IMG/VR virus record: IMGVR_UViG_3300008267_000114
Span: 1-41,376 of that record
DNA length: 41,376 nucleotides
Direction: 5' to 3' (one strand)
From: a virus
The notes beneath the pieces are model-generated. The model was not told the origin of the DNA, did no database searches, and worked only from the letters and a program-made list of their open reading frames with translations. Below are positions 17,560 through 26,484 of this stretch, piece after piece (the stretch's first letter is position 1; each line of letters starts with the position of its first letter). Position numbers and translations under genes: made by a program.

Positions 17560-18458
17560 TGGCAACACTCAATCAGTTGACTGACCAAACCATTGGCGAA
17601 GTTAATGCCTATGTTAAAAACCAGGAATCAGTAACAATCATTACCAACACAGCTACCTCTGGTGATATTACTATTACTGTTGATGACACTACGGCGCTTA
17701 GTAAAGGCATCGTTGAATTAAACGATGAGTTGATTTACTTAAAGAAAGTTATTGCTGCTAGCGGAACTGTCCAAGTTCTTGGAACTGCTGGAAATCCATC
17801 TGGACGTGGTTGGAGAGCGACTACTGCAACTAGTCATCCATCTGGTTCCATTATTAGAAATAACCCAATATTCCCAAGGACTCAGGTCAAGCGGGCAATC
17901 CTAGAAACAATCAAGGGCATGAATTTCCCTTGTATATCTAATACGACTTTTACGTTTAATGGTTCTGACTATTCATATATAATGCCAGATGCATTAGAAG
18001 ACATAACTGGAATTTCATGGGATGTTCCAGATTCAACTGGCGTATGGTCAATCATTAAAAACTGGCGACTAGATACAAACTATTATGATTCTACTACAAA
18101 TACAATTAAGCAAGCCTTGGTTCTAAAAGAATCACCAATGCCTGGTCGGACAGTTAATGTTCAATATACAAAATTTCCTACAACCATTACCGATAATCAA
18201 GAATTAACGGTAAGTGGTTTGCCAGCATCTTGCGAAGATGTTGTTCGTCTTGGTGCTATGTATCGTCTATTGTCAACAGTAGACCCTGGAAAGGTCACAG
18301 CAACTGCGGTATCCGCAGATGCTCTTGACCAACCAGTTCAAGCTGGGGCATCTACCAATGCTGCCAAGTATATTTTCCAGCTTTATACCGTTCGTTTGCA
18401 AGAAGAAATTTCAAAGCAACAAGCCAACTTCCTAAACACAATCCAGTATACGAGGTAG
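17559..18458 (+). CDS. Probable head-to-tail adaptor / tail protein
   Basis: 299 residues, start TAATG-coupled. The N-terminal 100 residues look beta-rich (SGDITITVDDTTALSKGIVE); the rest has a helix (TQVKRAILETIKGMNF), further strands and a C-terminal helix (YTVRLQEEISKQQANFL). Length, order after the small head genes and before the fibre, and overall make-up fit an adaptor or tail-tube-like protein of short-tailed phages. No diagnostic motif. Confidence 0.55.
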   Translation: MATLNQLTDQTIGEVNAYVKNQESVTIITNTATSGDITITVDDTTALSKGIVELNDELIYLKKVIAASGTVQVLGTAGNPSGRGWRATTATSHPSGSIIRNNPIFPRTQVKRAILETIKGMNFPCISNTTFTFNGSDYSYIMPDALEDITGISWDVPDSTGVWSIIKNWRLDTNYYDSTTNTIKQALVLKESPMPGRTVNVQYTKFPTTITDNQELTVSGLPASCEDVVRLGAMYRLLSTVDPGKVTATAVSADALDQPVQAGASTNAAKYIFQLYTVRLQEEISKQQANFLNTIQYTR

Positions 18459-18461
18459 TAA

Positions 18462-20093
18462 ATGCCATCACCATCACGCTATTATAGCTCGACCGCTGCT
18501 AAGACAACCCTGTCTGGTGCGATTGACGCAGTTTCAACAAGCTTGCAATTAAACGCAGCAAGCGGTCTTCCTTCACAATACCCTTTTACTCTTATCCTAG
18601 AGAAAGATACAGCCAACGAAGAAATCGTTGAGGTCACTGGTGTTATTGGCACTGCCTATCAAATCACCAGAAACATTGACCAGTCTGGTGCTAAAGCGCA
18701 CTCTATCGGAGCATCGGTTGAACACGGTGTTTCTGCTCGTGACTTTACTGAATCACGTGCTCATGAAATTGCTACTACTGCACACGGTGTAACTGGTGAT
18801 GTGGTTGGAACAAGTGGAGCACAAACACTTACTGGTAAAACGTTAACATCCGCAGTTCTTGGTAATGCACTTGATGCTGGTGGATTTAAGATTACAAATT
18901 TAGCAACACCAACGTCATCCTCAGATGCCGTTCGTAAAGACTTTGCTGATTTGCAAGTAGCCTCTGCTGCTACTTCTGCCACTTCTGCAGCAACAAGCGC
19001 TTCGAGCGCTGCTACCTCTGCTGCAAGTGCATTAACTTCTGCTACATCGGCTGCAACCTCAGCATCTAGTGCATTGGTTAGCCAAACAGCAGCAGCGACT
19101 AGTGCAGCTTCAGCAGCAACTAGCGCAAGTTCCGCAGCTACTTCAGCAAGCACAATGCTTGCTTCGGTTACTGCTGCTGCTACCAGCGCTGCCTCTGCTT
19201 TAGCGTCACAAACTGCAGCAGCCACATCTGCATCTTCAGCGTTAACATCTCAATCATCCGCTGCAATCTCTGCTTCAAGCGCTGCTACTTCGGCAACCGC
19301 TGCTGCAACATCAGCGACTAGCGCTGCCAATAGCGCTACAACTGCAGCTGCTTCAGTTGCAGCTATTGCTGGTTATGCCAGCGCAGCAGCAACTAGCGAA
19401 GCAAATGCACTGACTAGTGCAAACTCTGCTGCAACATCTGCTTCTTCTGCTGCAACATCTGCCAGCACAATGTTGGCATCTGTTACCGCAGCAGCAACCT
19501 CTGCTGCATCAGCAGCAACCAGTGCAACCAGTGCAGCCACAAGCGCTACATCAGCACAGACAAGTGCAACCAATGCTGCAGCGTATGAATTATCTGCAAA
19601 TAACTGGGCAACACAAACAAGCGGACCAGTAGCAGGCGGGGAATACTCTTCAAAGTATCATGCAATTGCTGCTGCTACTAGTGCATCAAGTGCTTCTACT
19701 TCTGCATCATCTGCCTTAACAAGCCAAACAAGTGCAGCAACCTCTGCATCTTCTGCGCTTACATCTCAGACTTCTGCTGCAACCTCGGCAACGAGTGCAG
19801 CAGCTTCGGCTGTCCTTGCTTCTGAATGGGCAACCAAAACAACTGGAACAGTGGATGGAGTTGAATACTCTGCAAAGTATTACGCTCAAATTGCTAACCC
19901 AGGCGGTTCATTAAATGCGTCAGCATTTACTGCCAAGGGTGTAATCCTTGTCGGAACAGGAACTGGAACATATACCCAGCTTTCAGCTGGAACAAATGGT
20001 CAGTATCTAATTGTTGATACAACGACCGCAACTGGCTTGAATTATTTAACCTTGCCAGACCCAATCTCGCCACTACTACTGATGGGAGCCTAA
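18462..20093 (+). CDS. Tail fibre with long Ala/Ser/Thr repeats
   Basis: 543 residues. Residues 1-160 form a mixed domain typical of fibre attachment regions. About 165-450 is a run of SAATSASSA-type repeats that would form a long trimeric helical shaft. Two copies of a W-A-T-[KQ]-T-x-G-x-V-x-G-x-E-Y-S-x-K-Y motif (about 385 and 455) interrupt it, as in other phage fibres. The end (SLNASAFTAKGVILVG and on) is a small beta tip. It probably reaches or contacts the host surface. Confidence 0.8.
   Translation: MPSPSRYYSSTAAKTTLSGAIDAVSTSLQLNAASGLPSQYPFTLILEKDTANEEIVEVTGVIGTAYQITRNIDQSGAKAHSIGASVEHGVSARDFTESRAHEIATTAHGVTGDVVGTSGAQTLTGKTLTSAVLGNALDAGGFKITNLATPTSSSDAVRKDFADLQVASAATSATSAATSASSAATSAASALTSATSAATSASSALVSQTAAATSAASAATSASSAATSASTMLASVTAAATSAASALASQTAAATSASSALTSQSSAAISASSAATSATAAATSATSAANSATTAAASVAAIAGYASAAATSEANALTSANSAATSASSAATSASTMLASVTAAATSAASAATSATSAATSATSAQTSATNAAAYELSANNWATQTSGPVAGGEYSSKYHAIAAATSASSASTSASSALTSQTSAATSASSALTSQTSAATSATSAAASAVLASEWATKTTGTVDGVEYSAKYYAQIANPGGSLNASAFTAKGVILVGTGTGTYTQLSAGTNGQYLIVDTTTATGLNYLTLPDPISPLLLMGA
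18958..19818 (+). repeat. Low-complexity Ala/Ser/Thr coding repeats
   Basis: Imperfect GCAGCAACTTCTGC-like units coding A, S and T only, broken near 19585-19660 by a WATQTSGPVAGGEYSSKY segment. Long reverse-strand frames stay open here because of the repeat and are not genes. Confidence 0.75.
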
Positions 20094-20096
20094 CGA

Positions 20097-20426
20097 ATGG
20101 CGACAACATATAAGGTGCTGGGTCAATCTGCTCCTAGCGCTACAACCAATACAGATATCTACACAGTTCCAGCTGGAACACAAGCAGTTATCTCAACAAT
20201 TTCTGTATGCAATAGAACACAGGGCGAGTTGAGTTTTAGAATTGCGGTTCGACCAAATGGAGAATCAATAGCAAATAAACATTACATTGCTTACGATTCA
20301 AAAGTTTCTGGTCAGGACTCTTTATTTATTACTGTTGGAATCACAGCGGACGCTGGAGATATAGTGACTGTTTATGCATCAGCTGCTGACCTTTCATTCA
20401 ATGTTTACGGAAGCGAGATTGCATAA
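20097..20426 (+). CDS. Small beta-sandwich tail/fibre-associated protein
   Basis: 109 residues with alternating strands (TDIYTVPAGTQAVISTISVC, DSLFITVGITADAGDIVTVY, FNVYGSEIA). This pattern is common in phage proteins that decorate fibres or baseplates. It is placed between fibre and adhesin, and its stop overlaps the next ATG (TAATG). Specific role unknown. Confidence 0.65.
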   Translation: MATTYKVLGQSAPSATTNTDIYTVPAGTQAVISTISVCNRTQGELSFRIAVRPNGESIANKHYIAYDSKVSGQDSLFITVGITADAGDIVTVYASAADLSFNVYGSEIA

Positions 20427-22453
20427 TGGCTGTATCACGTTTATTGCCAGCAGGTGGCGCAAATGATTTTAACGTTGCTGTCGGTGGTTCATACACATCG
20501 GTAACATTTGATAAAGAGTATTCTCCTGGGGCTTATACAATCTCATCAGCCGTAGGAGATACCACCTTTGATATTTATGCATATAATGCTAGTGGTGCGT
20601 TGGCTGGATACACCAAAACTCCTTCCCTGATTACTACATTAGGATTTATTAAAATTGTAATTCTTGGTGGCACAACTGCAGATTTGTTAAGCTTTTCCTA
20701 TAAAACTACTTATACTTCAGTAGATGATTCTGATGAAGTAACAGCTGGTCCAGTAGCAACTTCTGTAACACCAAGTGCTGTTCCAAAAGTAGATGATACA
20801 TTTACTCTTACTGGAAGAAACTTTGCATCTAATTGCACGGTAACTTTTACTTCAGCAAATACAGCATATACAGCAACACAAGCAAAAAATATTGTGCGTT
20901 CAAGTGCAACATCTCTTATAGTAACAAGACCAGACAACTTACCAACTGGTTACTCGCCATATACACTTACTGTTCAAAACCCTGGAGTTTCGAATCCAAC
21001 AGGAAGTAATGTCCATATTCTTGCAAATGGTATTACAGCAGGTGTAGCGCCAGTATGGGTTACTGGAAGTGTATTAAGCTACAACACAGGGGCTTCAACT
21101 TCGCTTACATTATCAGCAACAGATGCTGATGCTGGTTCTGATGTTGATTATTCCATTGTGTCAGGAACTCTTCCAACTGGTCTTTCTCTTGATGGGGAAA
21201 CTGGCGTTATTTCTGGGACACCTTCAACATCTCAGCAAACTGTTACTTTTAGAGCAACAGACCAAGGCGGAAACTTTGTTGACAAAGCAATTAAATTTAA
21301 TGCACATCCAATAATCACTACAACATCTTTGCCTGGATTTGGTAGTGGTATTGCTTACTCTCAACAATTAGTTGCAACAGATGATTTATCAACATCTTCC
21401 ATTACTTGGTCACTTACATCTGGTTCTTTGGTATCTGGACTTACTTTATCTAGCTCTGGATTAATTTCTGGGACACCAACCAATACTAGTGCTGCATCAT
21501 TTACTGTTACAGCAACAGACGGTGACGGCGGAACTAAAAGCCAAGCTTTAACACATGCAGCTGCACCAATTGGTGGAACATTGTATCAATCTGTTGGAAC
21601 CTATACATGGACAGTTCCATCAAGTGTAACCAGTATTAGCGTTGTGGCTATCGGTGGCGGTGGCGGTGGCGGTGCAGGTAACTCTGGTCACGCTGGCGCA
21701 GGTGCTGGACTTGGATGGAAAAATAATATTTCAGTAACCCCTGGTCAAACTTACACAGTTGTAGTTGGCGGTGGTGGAAACCAATCAGGAAACTCTGGCG
21801 CAGTTGCTGGAACTGGAGGAACTAGTTACTTCAACACTACATCTGTTGTAAGAGGTGGTGGTGGACAAGGTGCTGACATGAACCCTACTGAAACTTATAT
21901 GGGTTACAGCCCTGCTGCTGGTGGAACATACACTGGTGATGGTGGCGGTAATGGTGGTGCTGGCGGATACGACACAGGTAACAACGGTGGTTCTGGTGGC
22001 GGTGGTGCTGGAGGATATTCTGGCAATGGTGGTTTCGGCGCACATAATGGCAACAGCGGTGCGGCTTACTTTGCATCTGGAGCAGGTTCTGGTGGTGGAG
22101 CAGGTGGTGGTGGAAGAAATGCTGACTCCAACGGTTCTGGCGCTGGTGGCGGTGGAACTGGAATCTACGGTCAAGGTAGCAATGGTGCAAGTATTACTGC
22201 TAGAGGGTCAGATTCTGCTATTGCTGGTCAAGCTGGTTCAAATGGCACTAATGGTGGAGGACCACCACTAAATGCAACATCTCCAGCAGGTAACGGTGGT
22301 TCATATGGTGGAGGCGGAGGTGGTTCTAACCAAAACTATGCAGGTGGAACTGGTGGCAATGGAGCCGTTCGTATTGTTTGGGGACCAAATCGTTCGTTCC
22401 CATCAACCAACGTAGGTCAAAACTACGGTGGATTTTCAGAAACTGTAATTTAA
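20426..22453 (+). CDS. Receptor-binding candidate: TIG + Ig-like + glycine-rich adhesin
   Basis: 675 residues. After a beta-rich N-terminus comes a TIG/IPT-like domain (about 110-195; VTPSAVPKVDDTFTLTGRNF). Two putative-Ig (He_PIG-like) domains follow (about 205-290 and 295-380), each with the SxLPTGLSLDG..TGVISGTP or close pattern. The last 290 residues are glycine-rich (GGGGGGGAGNSGHAGAGAG, GGGNGGAGGYD), like adhesin tips built from polyglycine helices in some T-even relatives. The domain order suggests a host-surface binding protein. Overlaps the preceding stop. Confidence 0.75.
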   Translation: MAVSRLLPAGGANDFNVAVGGSYTSVTFDKEYSPGAYTISSAVGDTTFDIYAYNASGALAGYTKTPSLITTLGFIKIVILGGTTADLLSFSYKTTYTSVDDSDEVTAGPVATSVTPSAVPKVDDTFTLTGRNFASNCTVTFTSANTAYTATQAKNIVRSSATSLIVTRPDNLPTGYSPYTLTVQNPGVSNPTGSNVHILANGITAGVAPVWVTGSVLSYNTGASTSLTLSATDADAGSDVDYSIVSGTLPTGLSLDGETGVISGTPSTSQQTVTFRATDQGGNFVDKAIKFNAHPIITTTSLPGFGSGIAYSQQLVATDDLSTSSITWSLTSGSLVSGLTLSSSGLISGTPTNTSAASFTVTATDGDGGTKSQALTHAAAPIGGTLYQSVGTYTWTVPSSVTSISVVAIGGGGGGGAGNSGHAGAGAGLGWKNNISVTPGQTYTVVVGGGGNQSGNSGAVAGTGGTSYFNTTSVVRGGGGQGADMNPTETYMGYSPAAGGTYTGDGGGNGGAGGYDTGNNGGSGGGGAGGYSGNGGFGAHNGNSGAAYFASGAGSGGGAGGGGRNADSNGSGAGGGGTGIYGQGSNGASITARGSDSAIAGQAGSNGTNGGGPPLNATSPAGNGGSYGGGGGGSNQNYAGGTGGNGAVRIVWGPNRSFPSTNVGQNYGGFSETVI

Positions 22454-22462
22454 GGAGGTAAC

Positions 22463-22678
22463 ATGAAAAAAATTGCATTTGTAAAAGATGGAATAGTTGG
22501 AGTTGTTCTTAATACTGATGAGCAACTTCATGACTACTTCCTTAATTCTGATTTAAGAATAGATATTTCGCAACATTCAGAAGACATAAACACTGGTTGG
22601 TTCTATAACAATGGAAGATTTACAGCTCCAGAAGCTCCAACACCAGACGCAAGCTATTCACCAACACAAGCAGATTAA
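22463..22678 (+). CDS. Small protein after adhesin, unknown
   Basis: 71 residues with a strong RBS (AAGGAGG, 22452-22458). It reads as a compact domain, MKKIAFVKDGIVGVVLNTDE followed by an acidic middle and a Pro-rich end. The place directly after the adhesin is where fibre-assembly helpers often lie, but nothing in the sequence proves that. Confidence 0.6.
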   Translation: MKKIAFVKDGIVGVVLNTDEQLHDYFLNSDLRIDISQHSEDINTGWFYNNGRFTAPEAPTPDASYSPTQAD

Positions 22679-22687
22679 GGAAAATAA

Positions 22688-22876
22688 ATGAACGCAAAAT
22701 TTCAAGCAGCACTATTGTCTTGGTTTCGTGCAGCAGCATCTGCTGCTGTAGCACTATACCTAACAGGTGTTACAGATTTTAAGACACTAGGAATGGCAGC
22801 GTTAGCTGGATTCCTTGGACCAGTCCTTAAGTGGCTAGACCCATCAGCGACTGAGTTTGGACGCGGGGCAGAATAA
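22688..22876 (+). CDS. Holin candidate (small membrane protein)
   Basis: 62 residues. One to two hydrophobic segments (AAASAAVALYLTGVTDF and LGMAALAGFLGPVLKWL) end in the short tail LDPSATEFGRGAE. This matches the r1t-type small holins of actinophages in length and ending. It would open the inner membrane for the endolysin encoded two genes on. Confidence 0.7.
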   Translation: MNAKFQAALLSWFRAAASAAVALYLTGVTDFKTLGMAALAGFLGPVLKWLDPSATEFGRGAE

Positions 22877-23079
22877 TGTCTACCAACGAATGGGCTGGTA
22901 TCGCGGTTGCGGTTACCACAATAGTCGCCAGCTTTGCTGGCTCAGTTCGTTGGTTAGTAAAGCACTATCTCACTGAACTTAAACCGAATTCAGGAACTTC
23001 GATGCGTGACTCCATCGATAGACTTGAAAAAAGAATTGACGGATTATACGAACTAGTTGCTGGAAAGAATAATGGATGA
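22876..23079 (+). CDS. Second lysis-cassette membrane protein (holin/antiholin-like)
   Basis: 67 residues, starting at the overlap with the previous stop (TAATG). One N-terminal membrane segment (WAGIAVAVTTIVASFAGSV) is followed by a basic/acidic helix likely to form a coiled coil (MRDSIDRLEKRIDGLYELVA). Common second lysis protein layout; whether holin, antiholin or accessory cannot be told. Confidence 0.65.
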   Translation: MSTNEWAGIAVAVTTIVASFAGSVRWLVKHYLTELKPNSGTSMRDSIDRLEKRIDGLYELVAGKNNG

Positions 23080-23582
23080 AACCTGTAGCCAAGAAAGCCA
23101 CACCTGCTGCCCTTGCTGTGCTTCGTCAAGCGACGGCATTAGCACCGAAACGCAAGAAAGCAAGCGATGGTCTTCTACCATCTGCTGCTCATCTCAAGCA
23201 GAGCCCAACTTCGGACCACAATACTGGGCTAGCAGCAGACCTTACTCATGACCCAGACAATGGTATTAATTGCGCCGAAATATTTGAAAAGTTAAAGGAG
23301 GATAAGCGTGTTTCGTATCTTATCTTCCAAGGTAAAATCTGGTCTAAGAAATATGCTAAACAAGGAAACAGGCGATACACTGGGAGTAACCCTCATAATA
23401 AGCATTTACATATTTCTATTAATGCCTCTGATTCTACAGATACTTCTCCCTGGTTTTGGTGGATGAATCAACCAAAGATTATTAATCAAGTTAAGGCAGC
23501 TATTGCTGCCGTGCCAGTAAAGAAAGCATACCCAGTAGAAGATACATCTAAATGCTGTAAGCACTGCCCATCTAAGAAGTAA
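23076..23582 (+). CDS. Endolysin, M15-type peptidase
   Basis: 168 residues overlapping the previous gene (ATGA). The motif SDHNTGLAADLTHD holds the first zinc His and Asp of M15 (VanY/D-Ala-D-Ala carboxypeptidase-like) enzymes, and HNKHLHISI holds the later histidines. It would cut peptide stems in peptidoglycan. A basic N-terminus and a short C-terminal Cys/Lys tail (SKCCKHCPSKK) are additions outside the core. There is no signal peptide, in keeping with holin-dependent release. Confidence 0.85.
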   Translation: MKPVAKKATPAALAVLRQATALAPKRKKASDGLLPSAAHLKQSPTSDHNTGLAADLTHDPDNGINCAEIFEKLKEDKRVSYLIFQGKIWSKKYAKQGNRRYTGSNPHNKHLHISINASDSTDTSPWFWWMNQPKIINQVKAAIAAVPVKKAYPVEDTSKCCKHCPSKK

Positions 23583-23592
23583 AGGATAAACC

Positions 23593-25506
23593 GTGGCAAC
23601 AAATAACAAAGACCTTGTTGGCGACCTACCGATAATTCTTAGCCAGTCTATTCCGACTGCTCTTGTTAGATACAAGCGTGAGGACTTTGCTGCTAGCTAT
23701 GCTATTGGTAATACGCCATGGTTGTCTGCTGCATCAGACCAAAATCGAATCAGTCGTATCACTACGACTTATCAGAAGGAACGTATTGACCAGGGCTCAA
23801 CTGCTGGTGAAAACTCTTTGTCTAACTGGTGGCTGCGGTCTGCAACTTCTTGGCATCATGGCGCTGGTGAACGTTATTATGACGCAGATTCATCTGACCT
23901 ATATAGATACTATGAGTCATATAACATAGATGTATTTTCAGATACTGGTTCTATTAAGTTACTACCTAGAACTACACAGTTCTCAACAACAGCTATCACT
24001 GTTAAGCCAGCAACGGTAACTGATGGTGCATTCTACATCCAAAGTGGAAATGTTTTTTATTACAATGGCTCTACTAATACAGCAACATCAACATCTCTAG
24101 GCACTTCGATAGTCGCTCAGACTATAGCTAGCGATGGTAACAGTGCTTTGGTTGGAACCAATGATGGTGTCTACTCTGTTAGCACAGCTATGGCTGTGAC
24201 AAAGATATGGGCTAAACCAAACACTGCAACTACTTTTGAATCACAGGCTATTGGTTTTGTTAAAGACCGTATAGTTATTGGAGTTAAAGAAAACAATACC
24301 CAGTGTGTTGTATATGAATTATCAAGATTCCCAAACTCAACACCAGTAACAATCGGAAATACCGAAGAGCGTTATACATTCAAAGACCCTAGCCTTGTAT
24401 GGAATACTGTCGGAGAACTTAATAGTGCAATCATTGTTGGTTATACACTTGGCGCTATCTCAAGAGTTCTATCTTTCTCAATAGATGAAACATCTCCGTT
24501 GGCTGCAATTAAAGACCCAATCGTTATTGCCGAACTACCACGTGGTGAAACCATTAATCAAGTTCGTTCATATCTAAATGAGTTTGTCGTTATGGCTACA
24601 TCGGCTGGTGTTCGCGTCGGTAATCAAGCAACTGATGGAACATCATTTACTTATGGACCGTTAAACGTAACTGGCGATGTCAAGGATGTTGCATTTACTG
24701 GAAGATTTGTTTACGCAACTAGAGCAACCACGATTAACGCTCGAAAAGGTTTATGGAAAATAGACCTTGGTCAGCCTATAGACAACGGTTATGCTTATGC
24801 ATCCGACTTAGAAACAAATTCATCTGACGTTATTGGTCTTTGTTTTATAGGAATTTCTGCAAGAAAGTTTATGGTTGGAACATCTGGAGTATGGCTTGAA
24901 CATGCTACAGAGCTAGCAACATCTGGAACAATTAGTTCTGGTTGGATTCGCTGGGGAACTGCAGAGAAGAAACAACCAGTATCTATTGCAGTCCGTTGCG
25001 CTGGTAGCGGTCAAGTAGGTTTTGCTGTATATGACCAAGAAGGCAATACAACATCAATTGATTCTATTCCACTTATTGGAGCTACAGACTTTCAGTTGTC
25101 TGCTGGTCTTCAACCTGCAGACCACTTTGAAATTAAACTAACTTTAACCAGAAGCACATCAGATGCTACTACTGGTCCATCGGTGGAAGAATGGCAGTGC
25201 CGTGCATTACCAGCACCACTACGTTCTAGAACACTTACTGTCCCAATGCTATGTTATGAAGAGGAGCGCGACCCTAATGGAGTCACACGAGTATCAAACC
25301 CATGGGAGCGCATTGGTTATTTGGAACGCGTTGAACAAAATGGAGGAGCGGTATTATTCCAAGACTTTTCTTCAGGAGAAGAAAGAGTCTGCACTATCCG
25401 TGCTATTCAATTCGAGCAAACTGCACCTCCCTCTTTTGCAAAGGGGTTCGGTGGAATCGTAACTATTCAGTTGCAGACAATTGATACCGAACAACCTATT
25501 ACATGA
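23593..25506 (+). CDS. Tail protein, beta-propeller-like nozzle candidate
   Basis: 637 residues, GTG start with AAGGA upstream. Mostly beta with repeated blade-like stretches (IVAQTIASDGNSALVGTNDG, DVAFTGRFVYATRATTINAR, and others). In T7-like particles the nozzle (tail tubular B) is a large protein of this type. Position after lysis genes is unusual. Assignment is inference from size, beta content and the lack of another candidate. Confidence 0.55.
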   Translation: MATNNKDLVGDLPIILSQSIPTALVRYKREDFAASYAIGNTPWLSAASDQNRISRITTTYQKERIDQGSTAGENSLSNWWLRSATSWHHGAGERYYDADSSDLYRYYESYNIDVFSDTGSIKLLPRTTQFSTTAITVKPATVTDGAFYIQSGNVFYYNGSTNTATSTSLGTSIVAQTIASDGNSALVGTNDGVYSVSTAMAVTKIWAKPNTATTFESQAIGFVKDRIVIGVKENNTQCVVYELSRFPNSTPVTIGNTEERYTFKDPSLVWNTVGELNSAIIVGYTLGAISRVLSFSIDETSPLAAIKDPIVIAELPRGETINQVRSYLNEFVVMATSAGVRVGNQATDGTSFTYGPLNVTGDVKDVAFTGRFVYATRATTINARKGLWKIDLGQPIDNGYAYASDLETNSSDVIGLCFIGISARKFMVGTSGVWLEHATELATSGTISSGWIRWGTAEKKQPVSIAVRCAGSGQVGFAVYDQEGNTTSIDSIPLIGATDFQLSAGLQPADHFEIKLTLTRSTSDATTGPSVEEWQCRALPAPLRSRTLTVPMLCYEEERDPNGVTRVSNPWERIGYLERVEQNGGAVLFQDFSSGEERVCTIRAIQFEQTAPPSFAKGFGGIVTIQLQTIDTEQPIT

Positions 25507-25724
25507 TAGAACAAAATAAACTGATATCCCTGGTTAGTCCAGGTGAGCGCCACCCACTGGTAGCAAAGGTAAGAGTGGCGCTAAACATCGCTGGAGATGA
25601 TGTGCTAGATGCTCCCTTAGCTGAAGTGCTTAAAGGTTTGCAGCATACGCTTTCCATTCCAGCAGTCGGGTGCATCAACTTAGCCACGCTGGATGCGCTC
25701 GCAGTAGCTCCACCTGAATGGTAG
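25503..25724 (+). CDS. Small protein, distantly peptidoglycan-binding-like
   Basis: 73 residues, ATGA overlap with the tail protein. The second half (VLKGLQHTLSIPAVGCINLATLDAL) faintly follows the helical repeat of peptidoglycan-binding 1 domains. Last gene of the virion operon, followed by a strong terminator. Low certainty of function. Confidence 0.55.
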   Translation: MIEQNKLISLVSPGERHPLVAKVRVALNIAGDDVLDAPLAEVLKGLQHTLSIPAVGCINLATLDALAVAPPEW

Positions 25725-25739
25725 GGAGCCAGAAAGAAA

Positions 25740-25770
25740 GGGGGAACCAAAACGGTTCCCCCTTCTTTTT
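25740..25770. terminator. Strong bidirectional terminator at end of virion operon
   Basis: GGGGGAACC (25740-25748) pairs with GGTTCCCCC (25754-25762) around AAAAC, followed by TTCTTTTT on the + strand. On the - strand the tract is weaker but the stem would also end transcription of the converging small gene. Confidence 0.85.
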
Positions 25771-25774
25771 GTTT

Positions 25775-25951
25775 TTAATCTGCTGATTTATCTCCATCAA
25801 CTATTCGATGAGCCCAATCCAACGCAGCATTCCAGCCTTTCCAGTATTCATCTGTTTCTGGCTGCCTGGCTGCATCTATTCTTTTATGAAACCTACTGAT
25901 GTGAATATCGAACAGGTTCTTAAACCTTGTAAAGAATTCATTGTCATTCAT
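25775..25951 (-). CDS. Small phage protein with WNAALDWA motif
   Basis: 58 residues from ATG 25951, chosen for the GGAGG three bases upstream; a GTG at 25969 has none. KGWNAALDWAHRIVDG matches a motif seen in many tiny phage proteins (GWNxAL). Acidic and helical. It is the only - strand gene between the two + arms and converges on the terminator. Function unknown. Confidence 0.6.
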   Translation of the reverse strand: MNDNEFFTRFKNLFDIHISRFHKRIDAARQPETDEYWKGWNAALDWAHRIVDGDKSAD

Positions 25952-26081
25952 AATCCTCCATCCGACCACGGCTTGCCATCAGGCAAGCCTTTCCCGCCCT
26001 CCACCCCTCAACCCTATCATAAACTCGGTTAAAATATTTTGGCGTGTCTTGCACGATTTGTCCGAGTCGGAGATATAAACT
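25952..26081. promoter_or_regulatory. Divergent intergenic region with hairpin and possible promoter
   Basis: GGCTTGCC (25970-25977) pairs with GGCAAGCC (25982-25989) around ATCA; it lies in the 5' leader of the - strand gene or could shape its promoter. AAAATATTTT (26031-26040) is a perfect palindrome. Towards the right arm, TTGCAC (26049-26054) and GATATA (26072-26077), 17 bases apart, make a weak promoter match, but this overlaps the RBS GGAG (26069-26072), so transcription may start further left. The right (early) arm needs a promoter here. Confidence 0.4.
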
Positions 26082-26282
26082 ATGCATATGAGTCAACTAC
26101 CCCCACACCGTTCATACAGCCAATTGTCTACTTGGCAATCCTGTCCACAAAAATACTACCTCAGCAAAGTGGCTATGGTTCCAGAGAAGCCCGCAGTATA
26201 TCTTGCTGCTGGTTCCGCAGTCCATTCCATGCTGGAATGGCTGAACCATGAGCTCTACAGAACCCAACAAGAATCTAATTGA
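26082..26282 (+). CDS. RecB/Cas4-like nuclease, N-terminal fragment
   Basis: 66 residues. SYSQLSTWQSCPQKYYL followed by AAGSAVHSMLEWL is the N-terminal part of PD-(D/E)XK RecB/AddB/Cas4-like nucleases, including the first iron-sulphur Cys (SCPQ) and the GxxxH helix. The frame then ends at TGA (26280-26282), well before the catalytic core. The rest of the enzyme appears at 26465-27139 in another frame, with a different gene between. ATG 26082 or 26088; GGAG upstream. Confidence 0.75.
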   Translation: MHMSQLPPHRSYSQLSTWQSCPQKYYLSKVAMVPEKPAVYLAAGSAVHSMLEWLNHELYRTQQESN

Positions 26283-26484
26283 CCAGCGGGGAATACCCAG
26301 CAATGAGTGTATTAACTGTGGTTCTAATATCCAAATCGTCCGTGCCATCTTCCAAGACTATGAACTGGTTATGTGGTTCACTGATTCATTCTGTGCCACA
26401 TGTGGGTCGCCGATGACTACACCTACACCTATTGATAATCCAGACTACATACCGAGAGAGAACGATGACGATGAATTTAACTGA
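26248..26484 (+). CDS. Zinc-ribbon-like protein between nuclease halves
   Basis: 78 residues. Two Cys pairs, ECINCGS and SFCATCGS, about 29 residues apart make a zinc ribbon. The last 20 residues are acidic. It overlaps the upstream nuclease fragment by 35 bases and the downstream one by 20. No similarity to RecB nucleases is visible. It may be an independent regulator or an insert whose product works with the nuclease. Confidence 0.65.
   Translation: MSSTEPNKNLIDQRGIPSNECINCGSNIQIVRAIFQDYELVMWFTDSFCATCGSPMTTPTPIDNPDYIPRENDDDEFN

Noticed and set aside
18761-19225. 154-residue Ala-rich frame on the - strand
   Set aside because: Produced by the Ala/Ser/Thr repeat of the tail fibre, where the reverse frame rarely meets stops.
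21785-22174. Long - strand frames opposite the glycine-rich adhesin
   Set aside because: Low-complexity shadows of GGT/GGC repeats; no start signals.
25970-25989. GGCTTGCC/GGCAAGCC hairpin considered a fifth member of the covarying family
   Set aside because: Different stem sequence, ATCA loop and no TCAAGAT flank.
26039-26251. 70-residue frame overlapping the N-terminal nuclease fragment
   Set aside because: The overlapping frame at 26082 encodes a recognisable RecB-like N-terminus and has a better RBS.
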